DNA of 64,000 bases, from positions 124,001 to 188,000 of the forward strand of contig CANJKZ010000424.1 of the NCBI GenBank assembly GCA_947471745.1. Direction: 5' to 3'. The notes under the pieces are model-generated. The model ran no database searches and had not been told where the DNA came from. It saw only the letters and a list, made by a program, of their open reading frames with translations. The stretch comes from Closterium sp. Naga37s-1. Lineage: Eukaryota; Streptophyta; Zygnematophyceae; Desmidiales; Closteriaceae. Shown here in pieces: positions 12,361 to 23,435 of this stretch. The first letter of the stretch is position 1; each line of letters begins with the position of its first letter. The position numbers were made by a program, and so were the translations under genes.

Positions 12361-12565
12361 CACCCCCATAGGCAAAGTGGGGGAGAACAAGGGGTCACAA
12401 GACCAGTCACGCAAAGAACAGCAAGCTCAGGGTGGATCACAAAGTCACCACACAGTCCGAGCACAACGACAAGGCCACAAGGCCAGTTCACATGCAGGAG
12501 TGCACATATATATATAGAGCTAGACAAGCAAGAGCAGGTATATATATGTGACAGTACAAGCAAGG

Positions 12566-15500
12566 TCAAGAGGAGAGCAAGTGAGGCAAGACAGGTACAA
12601 GACCCAGCTGAGTGCAGAAGCGCTGATGGTCACAAGGCGGAAGTGCCTTGGTGAACACATCAGCAGTGTTGGCCTCAGAGGCCACGTACGCAAGTCGCAA
12701 CTGACCACGCTGCTGCAGCTCACGAGCAAGAAAGTAACGGAGAGCAATGTGCTTCGTTCTGTGCTCCAAGCGCTGCTCTCGACACAAGGCCAGCATGGCC
12801 TTGTTGTCTACGTACAGCACTGGAGGAGAACGAGGCGGCTCTCCAAGGTCAGTCAGCAGGTAGGTGAGCCAGCGAAGCTCCTGTGCAGCCATGGCCCCGG
12901 CGTAGATCTCAGCCTCACAACTGGAGCCGAGAACAGAGGACGAGCGAGTAGCCCGCCACGAGACAGAGCCGGAACCAAGACTGAAGGTGTAACCCTGCGA
13001 CGACCGCTGCGTAGCCTGGTCGTCAGCCCAAGAAGCGTCCGCGTGCCCAGTGAGCACCACTGGACTCCGCCCTCCAAGCACTAGCCCCATGCCCGACGTA
13101 CTGCACAAGTAGCGCAACACCCTCTTCGCTGCAGCCATGTGCTCTGGTCGGTGTCTCCCAGGAGCAACATAGCGTGCAAGAATGCTAAGAGGGTATGCAA
13201 GGTCAGGTCGTGTGCAGGTCATCAGGTACATGAGGCAACCAACAAGCTCTGGGTACGGGCCACTCGACTCTACGGACTCATCCGAAGGCAGAGCTGAGAG
13301 CGAGTGGCGAGTAGACAGAGGAGTGGCTTGAGGCGAGGAGTACGTGAAGCCGAAGCGCTGAAGGACCTGCTGCACCATGTGTGACTGAGTCAAGGTAATG
13401 GTGCGGCGTGCTCTGTCCCGAGTGATCTGCAAGCCAAGGTAGCTGCGCAGTTCACCCAGGTCTGTGCACGTGTGTCTCTTCTGCAGCTCGGACTTCACGT
13501 AGGCTAGTCCAGCAGTGTCAGCTGTGGCAAAGACCAAGTCGTCGACGTACACGAGGATGTAGAACGGCGGCAAAGAAGTGTCGGTGCGCAGAAACAACGA
13601 CGGGTCAGCAGTAGAGGGAGCAAACCCAAGAGCCGCAAGCGTAGTCCTCAGTGTGTCGTGCCACTCACGCGGTGCCTGGCGGAGACCGTAGACTGGCCGT
13701 CGGAGGCTCCACTGGGTGCCAGGAGGGAAAGTCCCAGTGAAGCCAGGTGGACGGCGCAGCCAGATCTCCTCGTGCAGGCTACCCTGCAAGAAAGCAGTGC
13801 TGAAGTCAAGAGAGTGGAGCTCGTAGTCGCGCTGAGCGGCTATGTGCAGCAGCACCCGAAGAGTGGTCATCTTCGGGGTGGGAGAGAAGGTCTGAAAGTA
13901 GTCAACTCCCTGCCACTGACTGAAGCCACGAGCGACGTACCGCGCCTTGAAGACAGGTGGAGAGCCCGGCGGCCGCTTCACTCTGAAGATCCACATGCCA
14001 CTGACGATGTTCGCCCCAGGAGGGGGAACCGCGTCAACGTAGGTGCCTGTGGACTTCCAGGACGCCATCTCTGCATCCATAGCTGCCTGCCACTGAGAGG
14101 AGTAGGGACCCTCTACGGCCTCCGCGTAAGAGCGCGGAGTCGGGATGTCTAGTGCATCCGGGTCTCCCTCAGGGGCAAGTAGTACGGACGCGAGATGAGG
14201 TGAAGCAGCAGCCAGACACTGGAACTCCTCCTGCCTGTCCTCAAGGACGTCCGTGCCAAGAGCACACTCACCCCCGACGGACGGAGGACAGACAGACGCA
14301 GACTCAGCAACAAGACCGGCAGCGTAGTCTAGACGACAGCGAGCAGCAAAGTCGACGAGCTCAGCAACAAGGGCAGACGCAGCAGTGGACTCAAAAGAGG
14401 GGTCAGTGACGACAGTAGCAAGGAGACGTGTGACAGTAGGACTGGTAGCACGAAGAGAGTCGGACTCTGGGTCGGTAAGTGCAGGAAGAGAGGACTCAGG
14501 AGGAGAAGGCAAAGGGGCACGCAGAGGAGCAGTGGACGGACGCAAAGACATCCGGTGCGTGCCAGGGACAGGAGGAGGACGCTGACGCGAACCGCGACCA
14601 CTAGCGCGAGCAGCACGAACAGGCGACACAGGACGAGACGCAGGCTCACGACGCTCAGCAAGACCTCCAGTGGGACCAGTGTAAGGAGAGGGAGCAGGAA
14701 GTGGGGAGGCGGGCTCTAACTGGGACTGTGACTGAACAGGCGGTGGACACGCTGCAGGAGGAGAAATACCAAGAACCTGCTGTAGGAGTGGAACGAAGTA
14801 CGGCCGAGGCCGCGCGGCGACTCCAGACACAGCAGGGACAGCACCCTCAGCAGCAGCACCAGCGCCAGCAGCACCTCCAGGGGCAGGACCTCCAGCAGCA
14901 CCAGCAGCACCAACACCCGCAGCAGCTCCAGCTCCAGGCGGACCCGAAGGCCCAGCAGCTCCGGGACCAGCGGCACAAGTACCCTCAGCAGTCGAAGGAG
15001 CTCCGGCTCCAGCAGTACGTCTCCAGCGGCGAGCAAACCACTCGCGCAGCTCCTGTGGAGAGAGGGGCTCCCGCCGAGGCGAAGCACCCGGAGAACCGCC
15101 AGGTCCCGCACCGCCAGACGCCACAAGGGGAGGTCCAGTGGCCGCAGGCTCCGCAGCTCCAGGCTCAGCAGCTCCAGACGCAGCACCCCCTGGCTCAGCA
15201 CCCCCAGTCGCAGCACCCCCAGGCTCAGCACCCCCAGACTCCGCACCCCCAGGCTCAGCACCCCCAGTCGCAGCACCCCCAGGCTCAGCACCCCCAGACT
15301 CCGCACCCCCAGGCTCAGCACCCACGCGCGTAGCACCCCCAGAGTCAGCACCCCCAGGCTCAGCACCCGCAGCAGGACCAGAGTCACCAGCAACCTCGAC
15401 CGGCTCGACTGCGTCTACCTGGGACACACCTGAAGGGGCAGGACCCTGAGGGGGAAGGGGGTCTACCGGGGGGGGACCTGGCACAAGGAAGTGCGGTGGC

Positions 15501-18414
15501 GGGGGGAGGGAAGGAGTGCGGTAGGGGAAGAGGCGGTAGAAGGGGACTGACTCGTCGAACGTGACGTCCTGGGAGGACAGAACACGACGAGAGGAGGGGT
15601 GGTAGAACTGCCACCCTGGGGCGTCAGGGGGGAAGCCGAGGAAGACACAGGGAGCAGCACGAGGGGACAGCTTGTCCGCAGACAAGTCGCGGACAAACGC
15701 CCGAGATCCCCAGACACGGAACGCAGACGCATCGCCGACCTTCCCCGTCCACAGCAGAGCTGGGGAGGTCTCCGGCCGGGAGACCCTGGGGTGAAGGTTG
15801 ATCTAATGCGCCGCGTACCGAACCGCAAACGGCCACAGAAAATGGGGGGCAGCCGCTTGCATCATGGACGTACGAGCGACGTCCATGACCATGCCAATGC
15901 GGCGCTCAGCAATCCCATTTTGCTGTGGAGAGTCCGGAAGCGTAAAGGTCTGGCGGATGCCTCGTGCACGACAGTAGGCTCGCAGAAGGCCAGAGGAGAA
16001 CTCTCCACCTCGGTCAGAGTGCAGACGCAGAGCAGGAAAGTCCGAGCCGAAGCTCCTCCTGAGCTGGAGACGAGCTGCGCGGATCCAGTCGATCAACACC
16101 TCAGTAACATCACCCTTGCTGCGCAAGGGGAAGACTGTGGTGTAACGCGAGTAGTCGTCAACCACCAGCAGGAAGTAGCGCTCGTGACCCTGCCCACGGA
16201 CGCGGGCCGGGCCCCACACGTCCATGTGAAGCGTCTGCAGAGGAGCCTCTGTCGGGGGAAACTGGGAGGAGTGAGGGGCAGCCCGGAGCCGCCCCTCGAC
16301 ACAGGGGACACAGGAAGGTCCGGGTCCCGAGGGAAGGGGAGGGAGAGACCGGGGAAGACCAGAGACAAGGACACGGGAAGCCATGCCCCGAAGACGAGGC
16401 AAGGAGGGGTGGCCAAGACGGTGGTGCCACAGGAGAGTCTCCTGAGACAGGCGGCGACACGAGCAGGGGGCAGACTCAGGACCAGACCTGGACGCAGCAG
16501 CAAACACCTGACCCGACGCAGCTACCTGGCCAGACGCAGGGACAGGAGGAGACTCAGTGGTCAGGGTGTAGAGACTCGACCCCGGCCGACGCGAAAACGT
16601 GGCCAGGTGTCGGCCTGTGCGGGCGTCCGAGCAGTGGGTCACCCGCTGACTCGCAGGAGTAAACTGGTGAACCCCCGCATCCTGCAGGTCAGCACCACTC
16701 ACCAAGTTCGTCGAGAACGAGGGGAGGTACAGACCAGACAAGGTGCCCGAGGGGGCAGCCGGACACGGGAGGACAGTGGAGAAGTGAGAGAGGACAGGAC
16801 CCCCAGAGGGGTCAGCCAGGGAGACTGCAACCGGCCGGCCAAGCGGCGTGAGTGTGGTGCGGTCTCGAAAGAAGGAGCGAGAAGCCCCTGAGTCAAGCGT
16901 GAAGGTGAGGGAGGCCGAAGCCGACGCAGTACCTGAGAGCGCAGCCTCACCAGTACCTGAGAGTGCAGACGCACTGGCACCTAGAGCAGCAGCCGCAGAA
17001 GTACCTGGCGCAGCAGTACCAATGCCCGGGTCGGGCGGGAAACACCGGTAACAGTCACCCTCCTCACTAATAGTCACAGCATACATGGCAGCAAGGATAG
17101 CATCAAAGTCAAGATCAAAGATAGCTACGCCAGCCCTAGACAGCTCTCCCCAACGGGGAATCTCACTAGCCTCGGGGAACTGCTGACGCCAAGCGTCCGT
17201 CAGGCGGCCAAAGCAGCGCTGGGTGGGGTGGGCACCTCCACACTGCTCACCCGCGCGGTCGCCGGAACGAAGGACGTAGGTGCACGGACCAAAACCCCCA
17301 CCCCGCTGACGCTGCGTGTACCACTCACGGAGCTGCTGGGGCGGGGGGATGTCCCGCGAACGCTGCTGCTGCTGCTGACGCTGGCCACCACCAGAGCCGC
17401 TACGCTGTGGGGCACCACCCCGACCAGCTCCACCCCCTCCGCCACCGCCGCCTCCACCTCCACCACCACCGCTGCCTCCGCTCCCACCGCTGCCGCCGCC
17501 ACCGCCTCCTCCTCCGCTGCTGACACCGCCACCACCGCCCCCGCCACCACTCCCACCGCCACTCCCACTCCCTCCGCCGCCTCCACCGCCACCTCCACCG
17601 CCCCCGCCAGGTCCACCCGCGCCCTTGCCCCCCTTGCCCCTGCCAGGGCGGCGTCTCCCGCTAGGGGCAGACGCCGCGCAGACCGACTCAAGACCAAGCA
17701 GGTCGGCAGCAGCAGCAGAGGCAACAGAGGGCAGCAGGGGGGAAGGAGAACACCCCTCAAAGATGGGGGTGCGAGGGTCACCACGAGAGGCTCCTACAGC
17801 GACGATGCTCTTCTCCGCCGCCAGGAGGGACTTCTCGAGGAGGTCGACAGTGAGAGTGGTGGGACAGACTGAGAGGAAGTGGTCCCTGACTACGTGAAGG
17901 GAGTCAGGGAGGCGTGTGACTATGTAATAGAGAGTGATGTACATGGGGGGGGGGTTCTTGGCGCAGAACTCAGCAGGAAGGGCGGCACGGTAGCGAGTGT
18001 CACTAGTGCGGAGGTGCGTAATGAGGTCAGCGACAGTGGGAAAGGCAGCAAGGTCAGGAAAGAGGTACGGTAGCATGAGGCGGCTAAGGGCAGCAGTGGC
18101 AGGGGAAGAGTAGCGCGCAACTACAGCGTCGTACAAGGTCTGAGCACTCTTGTACTGACTAAAGTGCGCGCGCTCAGTGGTAGGCAGGTGGCGACGCACA
18201 GCAAGACGTGCAGCAGCATCGCGGGTGGCCCACTGAGAGCGAACAGTGGGGTCAGCATCAGCAGCAGGGGCAGGAGAGGCGCCAGAGGTGAGGTCAAAGA
18301 GGGAAAGACCGTCCGCCCTATCGCACTGTAAGAACAGCTGCAGGTCGTCGACCCAGACCTCAAAGTCAATGGCTCGACCCTCAGCGTCAAAAGCGAGGAC
18401 ACTAGGGGTAGCCA
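12566..18414 (-). pseudogene. Copia gag-pol of element D (nearly whole)
   Basis: It starts at the ATG at 18414 (MATPSVLAFD). The parts, in order, are: an N-terminal gag domain of about 250 residues; a Gly-rich spacer (about 17400-17640); a PQQLREWY motif with a Cys/His knuckle (about 17190-17350); an aspartic protease with TLDSGASRSFF (about 16865-16900); GAG-pre-integrase LLWHHRLGHPS (about 16400-16440); integrase with HSDRGGEFSS and QNGIAERR (about 15890-16030); an Ala/Gly/Pro-rich linker (about 14800-15440); reverse transcriptase with YVDDLVFA (about 13525-13550); and RNase H with SSCEAEIYAGAM (about 12900-12930). The polyprotein would supply particle, maturation, integration and reverse-transcription functions. 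There is about one break. Confidence 0.85.
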
Positions 18415-18479
18415 TGACGACGACAGTGTAGTAGTGCAAGCAGTAGGGGAAGGGCACGCAGTAACAGTGGTGCTGTGCT

Positions 18480-19330
18480 CACCAGGCAGGGCAGGTCGGG
18501 CGGCTCGGCAGTAGGGCGGCCCGGCGACTCGGCTGCTGGGCGGCTCGGCTCCCGGGCGGCTCGGCGGCAGGGCGGCTCGGCGGCAGGGCGGCTCGGCGGC
18601 AGGGCGGCTCGGCGGCTCGGCTCCCGGGCGGCTCGGCGGCAGGGCGGCTCGGCAGCAGGGCGGCTCGGCTGCACGGCGGCTCGGTTGCTCGGCTCACGGG
18701 CGGCTCGGCAGCAGGGCGGCTCGGCGGCAGGGCGGCTCGGCGGCCGGGCGGTTCGGCTGCAGCGCGGCTCGGCGGCGGGGCGGCTCGGCTGCTCTGCTGC
18801 TGGGCGGCTCGGCTGCGCTGCTGTTGGGCGGCTCGGCTGGGCCGCTGACGTAGCGAGGCGGCGGGGCCGCGAAGACGGGCGGCGGGGCCGCTGCAGAGAA
18901 GCGGCGGGGCCGCAGGGAAGGGTGGCGGGGCCGCAACGAGAGAGGCGGCGGGGCCGCAGCGAGAGAGGCGGCGGGGCCGCAGCGAGAGAAGCGGCGGGGC
19001 CGCGAAGTCGGGCGGCGGGGCCGCTGAGTAGGGCGGCGGGGCCGCAGCGAGAGAGGCGGCGGGGCCGCGAAGACGGGCGGCGGGGCCGCAGTGAGTGGCG
19101 GCGGGGCCGCAGCGAGAGATGGCGGCGGGGCCGTGAAGAGAGAGGCGGCGGGGCCGCAGGTAAGGGGCGGCGCGAAGCCGCCGGTGAGGGCGGCGTAAAG
19201 CCGCGGGTAAGGGCGGCGACGGGCCGGGAAAAGGGGCGGCGCGCCGCAGCCGCTATGGCGGCTCGACGCGACCGTAAGGGCGGCACTACGGGCCGCTAGG
19301 TGCGACTCGACGGGCCGCTTAAAAAAAAGG
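18480..19330. repeat. GC-rich tandem arrays in the leader of element D
   Basis: Two blocks are visible: GGGCGGCTCGGCRGC units of about 15-17 bp (about 18480-18840) and GGCGGCGGGGCCGC units of about 20 bp (about 18850-19160). They lie between primer site and gag and read as low-complexity Arg/Ala/Gly/Pro in any frame. The same two-block layout recurs in element K at 53170-53935. Confidence 0.82.
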
Positions 19331-19403
19331 GGCAGGCGCGACTCGAGGCGCGTTTCGGTGGGCCCAAGGAACAGTCCATAGGAGGGGACCTGCTCTGATT
19401 CCA

Positions 19404-19540
19404 TGTGAAAATGAGAACGAGAATGAATGAACTATGAATGAAGTGAGTACATATGGGAAACCCTAATTGTGTTGTACCCCCTATGGGATACCCCACTATA
19501 GCCTACACAACAGCATAAGCTATATATATATGTTCTGACA
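19404..19540 (-). repeat. 5' LTR of Copia element D (137 bp)
   Basis: Identical to the 3' LTR by eye. The TATATATATA stretch near 19521-19530 is the only promoter-like signal. The primer site follows on the minus strand at 19389-19403. Confidence 0.9.
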
Positions 19541-19643
19541 TTACGTACCCGAAATCGGCGCTTTCCGTCGTCGCCCCCGCGGTTTTAAAAGCTAGGTTTT
19601 AGCGGTCGAAAAACTTCGCTTCTAAACAGGCTCTGATACCAAG

Positions 19644-20026
19644 TGTGAGGATCTAGGATCGAGCTCAGAAAAGAGAAGGTGAATTGAATTGAATTGAATT
19701 GAATGATCACCTGGGTACAACACGAGGCTATATATAGGCTCGACACAAGGCCCAGTAACCAGGTGTTACGCGAAGGTTCCGCGGGTCGCGAAGCGTCCCG
19801 AACAGATCCTTCCCGAATTCGGTAGAAGGCAATTCGGTGGCAACCGAAAAGCCAGAATTCGGTGCACGCAACCTAGCTCGGTGCTATAACTATAACAAAA
19901 TATAGGAAAGCACCTAGCCTAGGAAATCAAGCAATTCATGCATGCATATAATTATCCTATGCTAGAAATAGCATAATAAAGTAAAGGCAAGCAAGCATAG
20001 CTGGCATAAGCCGTCGTACTCTCACA
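19644..20026 (-). repeat. 5' LTR of Gypsy element B (383 bp)
   Basis: Read on the minus strand it starts TGTGAGAGTACG and ends GATCCTCACA, giving a six-base terminal inverted repeat. Two bases later comes TGGTATCAGAGCCTG (19627-19641), the initiator-Met tRNA primer site. A TATA-like CTATATATAG near 19725-19735 fits an LTR promoter, and a short GAATT pentamer run lies at about 19682-19706. The 3' LTR is off-window, so divergence cannot be measured. Confidence 0.8.
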
Positions 20027-20086
20027 GTTATGGGCGCACTGACCCGCTACTTAACAAGCCCTTTTATCCCAATGGTCTAGTGTCTC

Positions 20087-20206
20087 CCTGCATGTCTCCC
20101 TGCATGTCTCCCTGCATGTCTCCCTGCGTGTCTCCCTGCATGTCTCCCTGCATGTCTCCCTGCATGTCTCCCTGCATGTCTCTCTGCATGTCTCCTTCTA
20201 TCTACC
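20087..20206. repeat. 12-bp minisatellite TGTCTCCCTGCA
   Basis: About nine to ten tandem copies with single-base variants lie immediately left of the inverted-repeat element E. It is not obviously coding. It lies in old flanking DNA between Gypsy B and element E. Confidence 0.88.
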
Positions 20207-20229
20207 GTATTCTCCCGGACATAACACCC
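20205..20229 (+). repeat. Left terminal inverted repeat of element E
   Basis: It begins CCGTATTCTCCCGGACATAA, preceded by TA at 20203-20204. It pairs with 23023-23047 on the opposite strand with two mismatches. Confidence 0.7.
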
Positions 20230-20643
20230 TAGGGTATAGCTAAAAATACAGGGAAAAAATGGGGGGGGTCTCCTCATAGGAAAAAAATACATAATACCCG
20301 GGTCTTTACATATGGCATATCTTAGTGTTAGTGTTTTTTTAATTAGTCAATGTGGCTGTTTTGCTGGTCGTTTTAGCATCACTGCCTGAGGCGCGAATGT
20401 GAGTTTCGGCCTCGAACTTCATCGCCCCCACGAAAATGGCATGTGGCACCTCTCTTGCCACTTGCAACGGAAGATTCACCTGCACGTGGCGACAGAGAAA
20501 TAGTGGGAGGGGGCAAATCTCGGCAGATTGCCTTTGAATGTACCGCGAAATTTCATTGAGGGAGAAATTCACACGACATTCTTCCGTATTGCAGCTACTC
20601 GTTAACGACTATAATAATGAATCCGTAAGAAAAGGGGGGGTGT

Positions 20644-20885
20644 TGTCAGAATGTTATTGTATACATCACTTTATAACTGCCTGCAATGTAGACTTAGTGT
20701 AGTTACCTTGCTTGTTAGGTGGTGCACCTTGCTTCACTTCTTTCATATTTGTACCCTTGAACCTATAGTGAAACCCTCATTCTCCTTCACAATTTTCTCG
20801 ACACTCTCCTCACCCTCGAACTTAACTACCAAGGCTCCTAAGCTATGGCTCCCAAGCCCACCTAACTCTACCTACTACTCTCACA
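20644..20885 (+). repeat. 5' LTR of element F (242 bp)
   Basis: It runs from TGTCAGAATG to CTACTCTCACA and is identical by eye to 22681-22922. It is longer than the 119-140 bp LTRs of the Copia family here and differs from them inside, although it starts with the same TGTCAGAA. Confidence 0.92.
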
Positions 20886-21049
20886 TGGAATCAGAGCGAC
20901 TACGCTCTTGGCCTGTGGGCCCCACGTGCTTCCGCTGCTTTCTTTTCTGTCGCGCGCCCCGTGGCGCGCGACACTTTTTTCTTCCCGCCACGCGCTCGGG
21001 GCGCGTGGCGATTTTCCGCACGCCGTGCGCCCCGGACGCGCGGACGCCG

Positions 21050-22104
21050 CCCTTCTCGGCCCCTCACGGCCTCTTCGCGGCCCCGTCGCTGCTCCTCTCA
21101 CCGCCCCTCGCGCTACCCTCAGTGGCCCCGTCGCCACACTTCGCGGCCCTGTCGCCGCCCCATCTCGGCACCGTCGCCGCCTTTAGCGGCCCCGTTGCCG
21201 CCCCTAGCGGCCCCGTCGCCGCTCTTCGCGGCCCCGTTGCCACCCCTAGCGGCTCCGTTGCCGCCCCTTGTGGCCCTGTCACCTGCTCGTCGCGGCGCAC
21301 CCCCCCCTGGCCGCCGCCTCTGCCTCCCTTGCGCCCGTGCCTGCTTTGCAGCAGCGCGCGGGCCTGCCTTGCAACAGCAGCCGCCCCTGGAGCAGCCACC
21401 CCAGCAGCAGCCGCCCCAGCAGCAGCCGCCCCTGGAGCAGCCGCCGCTGCAGCAGCCGCCCCTGGAGCCGCCGCCCCTGGAGCAGCCGTCACTGCAGCAG
21501 CCGCCCCTGGAGCCGCCACTGCAGCAGCAGCCCCTGGAGCAGCCGCCCCAGCAGCAGCCGCCCCTGGAGCAGCCGCCGCTGCAGCAACCGCCCCTGGAGC
21601 AGCCGTCACTGCAGCAGCCGCCCCTGGAGCCGCCACTGCAGCAGCAGCCCCTGGAGCAGCCGCCACTGCAGCAGCCGCCCCAGCAGCCGCTACCCCTGCA
21701 GCAGCCGCCCCTGAAGCGGCCGCCCCTGCAGCAGCCGCCCCTGGAGCAGCCCGCAACTGCAGCAGCCGCCCCTGGAGCAGCCTGCACCTGCAGCAGCCGC
21801 CCCTGGAGCAGCCCTCAACCGCATCAGCCGCCCCTGGAGCAGCCCGCACCTGCAGCAGCCGCCCCTGGAGCAGCCCGCAACTGCAGCAGCCGCCCCTGGA
21901 GCAGCCTGCACCTGCAGCAGCCGCCCCTGGAGCAGCCCTCAACCGCAGCAGCCGCCCCTGGAGCAGCCCGCACCTGCAGCAGCCGCCCCTGGAGCAGCCA
22001 GCAACTGCAGCAGCCGCCCCTGGAGCAGCCCGCACCTGCAGCGGCCGCCCCTGGAGCAGCCCGCACCTGCAGCCCGTCCCGTTCCCCCCCCCCCCCCCCC
22101 CCCG
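21050..22104. repeat. GC-rich arrays inside element F
   Basis: The left part (about 21050-21290) has GGCCCCGTCGCCGCCC-type units. The right part (about 21370-22080) is a 30-bp array built on CAGCAGCCGCCCCTGGAG, which is the reverse complement of the element A leader array. It ends in a run of about 20 C residues (22086-22104). Long open frames here are compositional. Confidence 0.8.
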
Positions 22105-22680
22105 TGCATTGGGGGTGTGGGGTGCCGAGCATGGGGGTGGCGGGTGTGGGGGTGGCGGTTATGTGTTCCTCCCCTTGCTCCTCCTCCTCCCTCGTCTCCC
22201 ACTGCTGCAGCTGTCGCTGAGGGGGGTGGGTGTGTGGGAGCCTAGGGTTTAGGGTTTAAGGGGGGTGCTGTGGGAGTGGAGCTAGGGTTTGAACAGGGAG
22301 TGTGTGAGAGGGGAGTGGGGCAGCTGGGGGAGGTTGTGTGAAGGTAGCTGTCGTGTCGCCTACAGCACCTGTAGTCCGTCGCCCTTGCTTCGGTAGCCAG
22401 TGAGCCTATTGCACCAGTCGCCAGTGGGTCCGTTGCTCCTGCCGCTCGTCTATAGCCGCGGAGCCAGTCACTCCAGTAGTCCGTCGCCCTTGCTTCGGTA
22501 GCCACTGAGTCAGCCGCTCCTGTGCCCGTGCCTCTGCAGCTTCAGTCGTTGCCTCGCATCTTCTCTTCCTCCACAGTCTCTCCTCCTCATTTGCCCTCTC
22601 TGTCTGCTGCGCTCTACTTGGTGTACCCCTTCCGGGGGTGTTTCTGCACATGGTTCTTCACTGCAGGCAGTTAGGGGGTG

Positions 22681-22922
22681 TGTCAGAATGTTATTGTATA
22701 CATCACTTTATAACTGCCTGCAATGTAGACTTAGTGTAGTTACCTTGCTTGTTAGGTGGTGCACCTTGCTTCACTTCTTTCATATTTGTACCCTTGAACC
22801 TATAGTGAAACCCTCATTCTCCTTCACAATTTTCTCGACACTCTCCTCACCCTCGAACTTAACTACCAAGGCTCCTAAGCTATGGCTCCCAAGCCCACCT
22901 AACTCTACCTACTACTCTCACA
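22681..22922 (+). repeat. 3' LTR of element F (242 bp)
   Basis: Identical by eye to the 5' copy. The following five bases, GGTGT, complete the target duplication. Confidence 0.92.
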
Positions 22923-23022
22923 GGTGTTATAGAAAATCAGCCAAAAAGGGGGGTATAGTAGAAACGAGGTCTATCATAACACCCACCCCGCACAAGCTAC
23001 CCGGGGGTGTACAATTATGGGG

Positions 23023-23047
23023 GGGTGTTTTGTCCGGGAGTATACGG
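23023..23047 (-). repeat. Right terminal inverted repeat of element E
   Basis: On the minus strand it begins CCGTATACTCCCGGACAAAA and is followed on the plus strand by TA (23048-23049). It is the partner of 20205-20229. Confidence 0.7.
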
Positions 23048-23092
23048 TATTTGAACCAAGATGCGATCTTGGCGAAGTTTTGGATAAGTCAC

Positions 23093-23435
23093 TATAAGGA
23101 AAATTCCTTTTCCTTACTTGGCGTCCCTGCTCAGCGCGTACACCACTGTAGCACCACAGTCAGCACAGTTACCACTCGCAACCCTCGCATCGACAATCCT
23201 CCCGCCACCTTCGCACGTCGCACCCCGACCTCACGGCTCGGCGGGTAACCCGCGCTCCGGGCCTCCGCCTCGACATTTTCCCAACCTCAGTTCCAGGCCC
23301 GTCGCGCGTCAACCACAGTTCATTACCGTTATCACTGTAGTTTTGCTATATATTCTTCGCTCATGCCTTCGATCATTGTACTCCCTTGCTTCGATAGTGC
23401 AATTCTCGTTCGATCACTCAATTGCACTCGTAACA
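23093..23435 (+). repeat. 5' LTR of Gypsy element G (343 bp)
   Basis: It matches the 3' LTR from GTAAGGAAAATTCC through CTCGTAACA but carries about 160 extra bases in the middle. A TATATATT stretch lies near 23348-23355. The primer site starts three bases after its end. Confidence 0.8.

Larger units (their letters stand above)
12224..19540 (-). mobile_element. Copia element D, full length
   Basis: A 7.3-kb Copia element with 137-bp LTRs that I read as identical, flanked by TTACG duplications (12219-12223 and 19541-19545). It is the most complete reference copy of the family in this window: 5' LTR, primer site TGGAATCAGAGCAGG (19389-19403), GC-rich leader, gag, protease, integrase, RT, RNase H, polypurine tract TATGGGGGTG and 3' LTR. 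Coding capacity is nearly whole, with about one break. It is inserted in the leader of Gypsy B. Identical LTRs suggest a very young insertion. Confidence 0.92.
6824..20026 (-). mobile_element. Gypsy element B, split by elements A, C and D
   Basis: A Ty3/gypsy-type element on the minus strand. Its 5' LTR is at 19644-20026, a primer site at 19627-19641, a leader in two pieces (19541-19626 and 11890-12223) on either side of Copia D, gag in two pieces on either side of element C, and pol down to RNase H, where Copia A is inserted. Integrase and the 3' LTR must lie left of the window. The order protease, RT, RNase H is that of Gypsy. Because A, C and D all sit within it, and C and D have identical LTR pairs, B is the oldest of this nest. 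Its coding parts look largely whole apart from the insertions. Confidence 0.88.
20644..22922 (+). mobile_element. Non-autonomous LTR element F with identical LTRs
   Basis: A 2.28-kb element with 242-bp LTRs that I read as identical over their full length, flanked by GGTGT duplications (20639-20643 and 22923-22927). The 5' LTR is followed by TGGAATCAGAGC (20886-20897), a primer site like that of Copia D, and a polypurine-like TTAGGGGGTG ends at 22680. The interior is GC-rich tandem sequence without gag or pol. It is inserted in DNA transposon E. Identical LTRs mean a very recent insertion, dependent on another element's enzymes. Confidence 0.92.
20205..23047. mobile_element. TA-flanked inverted-repeat DNA transposon E, split by element F
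   Basis: The ends are 25-bp inverted repeats starting CCGTAT and containing CTCCCGGACA and AACACCC (20205-20229 and 23023-23047), matching at 23 of 25 positions. Each end is flanked by TA. After subtracting element F and one copy of its target duplication, the unit is about 560 bp with no convincing transposase, so it resembles a MITE. TA flanks point to the Tc1/mariner/pogo group; that assignment is tentative. A 77-codon minus-strand frame at 20339-20572 is not recognisable as a transposase. Confidence 0.65.

Noticed and set aside
20651-22252. 533-codon plus-strand frame beginning in the LTR
   Set aside because: It runs from the LTR of element F through its primer site and GC-rich arrays, so it is not a protein gene.
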